A stretch of 64,000 bases of DNA, taken from NCBI GenBank assembly GCA_017501465.1, contig JAFVWY010000015.1, positions 1 to 64,000 of the forward strand, given 5' to 3'. Shown in pieces: positions 61,978-64,000 of the stretch. Position 1 is the first letter of the stretch. Each line of letters begins with the position of its first letter. Below the pieces are notes generated by a model. That model was not told the DNA's origin, did no database searches, and saw nothing but the letters and a program-made list of their open reading frames with translations. The position numbers and the translations under genes are program-made. The stretch is from Bacilli bacterium (lineage in GTDB: Bacteria > Bacillota_I > Bacilli_A > ML615J-28 > CAG-313).

Positions 61978-62014
61978 AATAATAGTATATTCACTTTTAT
62001 TTTTTTACATAATA

Positions 62015-62023
62015 TGGTATAAT
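62015..62023 (+). promoter_or_regulatory. Extended -10 promoter of the ROK-like gene
   Basis: TGGTATAAT, a perfect -10 with an upstream TG; no convincing -35. Confidence 0.45.
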
Positions 62024-62051
62024 AAGATGTAAAAAATAAGTGAGGTATTTT

Positions 62052-63404
62052 ATGATTAATTTAAGATTAGATCCAAATTTTCAACCAATGATTTTAAAAT
62101 TAAGAGAATTCAAAGCAAGAGTTGCTGAAAGTGAATCTAAAGTTCCTGTAGCTTTTTGTGTAGAAAGAAATAATGGTTACAAATATCGTTATGATATCGA
62201 TGTAATTCCAGGTGATTCTGAAGCTATCGGTGTTATTGAAAGATTAATTAAGAGTGTATTATGGGTTGTTGGTGGCTTTAAAGTTTACTTTGGTGGTGAT
62301 CGACAATTAGGTGAAGAATTAAAGAAACATTTCACAAAAGGTGGCGCTAGAGACTTTGATGTTAATTTCATGGCTCAAGTTTACGATAATCCTTTTGAAT
62401 TTGTAGTTGTTGATTATAAAGATGTTCCTGAAAATAAAGCATCATCAATTTCTGTTGGTGGTAATTTAGAAGGATGTAGAATCGGTTTTGATGCTGGAGG
62501 AAGTGACAGAAAAGTTTCTGCAGTTGTTGATGGTGAAGTAATTTATAGTGAAGAAGTAGTATGGCTTCCAAAAGTTACTGAAGATCCTCAATATCATTTA
62601 GACGGAATTATTGATTCATTTAAACGTGCTGCATCAAAAATGCCTAGAGTTGATGCTATTGGTGTATCAAGTGCTGGTATTTACATTAATAATGAAGTAC
62701 GTGTTGCATCTTTATTCTTAAAAGTTCCTCAAGAATTATTTGAAAGTAAAGTACGTAATATTTATAAAGAAGCAACTAAAGCAATTGGTGATGTACCGCT
62801 AGAAGTATGTAATGATGGTGATGTAACTGCATTAGCTGGTGCTTTACAATTAAAAGATGTTAATGTTTTAGGTATCGCTATGGGTACAAGTGAAGCCGTT
62901 GGTTATATTAATAAAGATGGTAACATTAATGGTTGGTTAAGTGAACTTGCATTCGTACCAGTTGACTACAATAAAGGCGCAATGGTAGATGAATGGAGTG
63001 GAGACTATGGTTGTGGTGTAAAATACTTTAGCCAAGATGGTGTTATCAAACTTGCTGAAGCTGGTGGCTTTGTATTTGAAGAAGGTTTAACTCCTGCTGA
63101 AAAATTAAAAGTAGTTCAAAAAATGATGGCAGAAGATAATCCACTTGCTCAAGAAATCTATGAAACTATTGGTACATATTTAGGTTATACACTACCTTAT
63201 TATGCTGAATTCTATGATATCAAATACTTATTATTATTAGGACGTGTTACTAGTGGTAAGGGTGGCGACATCATTATTGAAAAAGCTAATGAAGTATTAG
63301 AAAAAGTATTCCCTGAATTTAGTATTCAAATTACAGTTCCAGATGAATATACACGTCGTGTAGGACAATCTATTGCAGCTGCAAGTCTTCCAAAAAGTAG
63401 ATAA
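62052..63404 (+). CDS. ROK-like sugar kinase or ATPase-fold protein
   Basis: A 450-residue protein. An N-terminal domain of about 135 residues without recognised relatives precedes an actin-fold ATPase: phosphate-1 RIGFDAGGSDRKVSAV, VDAIGVSSAGI, VCNDGDVTALAGA, and adenosine-type GIAMGTSEAVGYI with later LLLGRVTSGKGG. The CNDGD motif fits the catalytic Asp of ROK kinases. The usual ROK zinc motif CxCGxxGC is absent; GCGVKYF appears instead. Substrate unknown. Start chosen at the ATG after GTGAGGT; a GTG at 62040 is in frame. Confidence 0.75.
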   Translation: MINLRLDPNFQPMILKLREFKARVAESESKVPVAFCVERNNGYKYRYDIDVIPGDSEAIGVIERLIKSVLWVVGGFKVYFGGDRQLGEELKKHFTKGGARDFDVNFMAQVYDNPFEFVVVDYKDVPENKASSISVGGNLEGCRIGFDAGGSDRKVSAVVDGEVIYSEEVVWLPKVTEDPQYHLDGIIDSFKRAASKMPRVDAIGVSSAGIYINNEVRVASLFLKVPQELFESKVRNIYKEATKAIGDVPLEVCNDGDVTALAGALQLKDVNVLGIAMGTSEAVGYINKDGNINGWLSELAFVPVDYNKGAMVDEWSGDYGCGVKYFSQDGVIKLAEAGGFVFEEGLTPAEKLKVVQKMMAEDNPLAQEIYETIGTYLGYTLPYYAEFYDIKYLLLLGRVTSGKGGDIIIEKANEVLEKVFPEFSIQITVPDEYTRRVGQSIAAASLPKSR

Positions 63405-64000
63405 TGTTCAAGATTGATACCTTATACGATAATATCTGGTCTAACACTTATATTGTAGGAAACGAATTTGAATGTATTATTATCGACCCGTCAAATGATA
63501 GCCGAAATATTAAAAAAATTGTGAATAATAGAAAAGTATTGGGTATCTTTTTGACACATGGCCATTTTGATCATTTTAGAACGTTAACAGACACATTAAA
63601 ACTCTATGATGTTAAAGTTTATTTGCATCGTGATGCTTTATTAAAATTAAAAGACCCTAATCTTTCATGTAGTAGTTACTTTGGTTATAATTCAATGATT
63701 GATTTAGGTAGCGAACGCTATGTTTTATTACATAATGGGGACAAGGTTATACTTGGTTCTTTAGAACTTAAAGTATTAACTACACCTGGTCATACTAGTT
63801 GTTCGGTTTGTTTAATTATGGGTGACTTGATGTTTTCTGGTGATACATTATTTGAAACTGGTGTTGGTCGATGGGATTTACCAACAGGAAGTGTAACTGA
63901 ACTTACAAAAAGTATTAAAATGTTATTAAGTTTAAAAACGGATTATTTAGTATATCCTGGTCATGGTGATACAACTACAATATATAAAGAAATTAAGACT
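63404..64000 (+). CDS. MBL-fold hydrolase (glyoxalase II-like), cut by the window end
   Basis: An open frame of 199 codons with no stop before the window ends, so the C-terminus is missing. It starts at an ATG overlapping the TAA of the ROK-like gene. Metallo-beta-lactamase motifs are all present: THGHFDH, TTPGHTSCS, FSGDTLF and YPGHGDTTT. The layout matches the short glyoxalase II-like group (YcbL/YqgX type) that hydrolyses thioesters such as lactoylglutathione or related bacillithiol/CoA thioesters. Substrate is not determinable here. It is translationally coupled to the ROK-like gene. Confidence 0.88.
   Translation, partial: MFKIDTLYDNIWSNTYIVGNEFECIIIDPSNDSRNIKKIVNNRKVLGIFLTHGHFDHFRTLTDTLKLYDVKVYLHRDALLKLKDPNLSCSSYFGYNSMIDLGSERYVLLHNGDKVILGSLELKVLTTPGHTSCSVCLIMGDLMFSGDTLFETGVGRWDLPTGSVTELTKSIKMLLSLKTDYLVYPGHGDTTTIYKEIKT

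Noticed and set aside
1-64000. Use of the mollicute genetic code (TGA as tryptophan)
   Set aside because: Tryptophans at conserved positions are TGG throughout, and yqeG ends in TGA at a normal ATGA overlap.

Overview
The window is AT-rich DNA from a low-GC Gram-positive bacterium of the class Bacilli. The evidence is the DnaB-DnaI helicase-loading pair, a KtrAB potassium channel, a T-box leader on thrS, a yqeG-yqeH-yqeK-rsfS operon, and the order trmFO-xerC followed by rpsB-tsf-pyrH-frr. Tryptophan is encoded by TGG throughout and at least one gene (yqeG) ends in TGA, so the mollicute code is not in use. The base composition, compact operons and gene fusions suggest an uncultured gut-type lineage near Erysipelotrichia/RF39. 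That placement is inference. A SigK-type sigma factor and a YlmC/YmxH-type PRC-barrel gene suggest a sporulating or formerly sporulating lineage. No rRNA, tRNA, CRISPR array, insertion sequence or prophage was recognised.

Layout. 1-8.4 kb is ion and phosphate homeostasis: a kdpD interrupted by an in-frame stop, kdpE, ktrB-ktrA behind a leader with a terminator-like hairpin, a small lipoprotein, a Pit phosphate transporter with its DUF47 partner, and mgtE. 8.5-14.7 kb holds an Ig-repeat surface protein, a sigK-like gene on the minus strand, and the yqeG-yqeH-yqeK-rsfS-DUF1295 operon. 14.7-28.3 kb is a 13.5 kb cell-surface locus: two ER-type (SipW-like) signal peptidases, five small to medium TasA/camelysin-like or similarly built proteins, and a 2336-residue protein with about fifteen GLUG-like repeats. 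28.4-32.4 kb is an Fpg-CoaE fusion, a small unknown protein, dnaB and dnaI. 32.4-40.3 kb is one eight-gene operon: two AMP-forming acyl ligases (one with its own carrier domain), a free acyl carrier protein, two PlsC acyltransferases, an LRAT-fold protein, an Sfp-type phosphopantetheinyl transferase and a GPH/MFS-type transporter. 40.3-50 kb is mixed: an FNT-family channel, a GHL10 hydrolase, DUF554, T-box/thrS, a LysM protein and a large GH18 lipoprotein. 50-64 kb is mostly housekeeping: an amidohydrolase, trmFO, xerC, a dUTPase-GNAT fusion, rpsB-tsf-pyrH-frr, a zinc-ribbon/TIR-like/LRR membrane protein, the ytqB-ytqA (mnmM-mnmL) pair, ylmC, a ROK-like kinase and the start of an MBL-fold hydrolase cut by the window end.

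Two loci stand out. The sipW/TasA-like locus reads as a self-contained surface-fibre module: dedicated peptidases process small fibre subunits, a membrane-embedded subunit may anchor or nucleate them, and the giant repeat protein is exported with them. It also carries a structured non-coding segment (about 16489-16562) with two competing 9-bp pairings, which resembles a switch. The second is the acyl-ligase/ACP/acyltransferase operon. It has every part needed to activate an acyl or related acid, load it on carriers and transfer it to lipid acceptors, but no ketosynthase and no peptide condensation domain, so it is neither a standard polyketide nor a peptide synthetase cluster. Its product is unknown.
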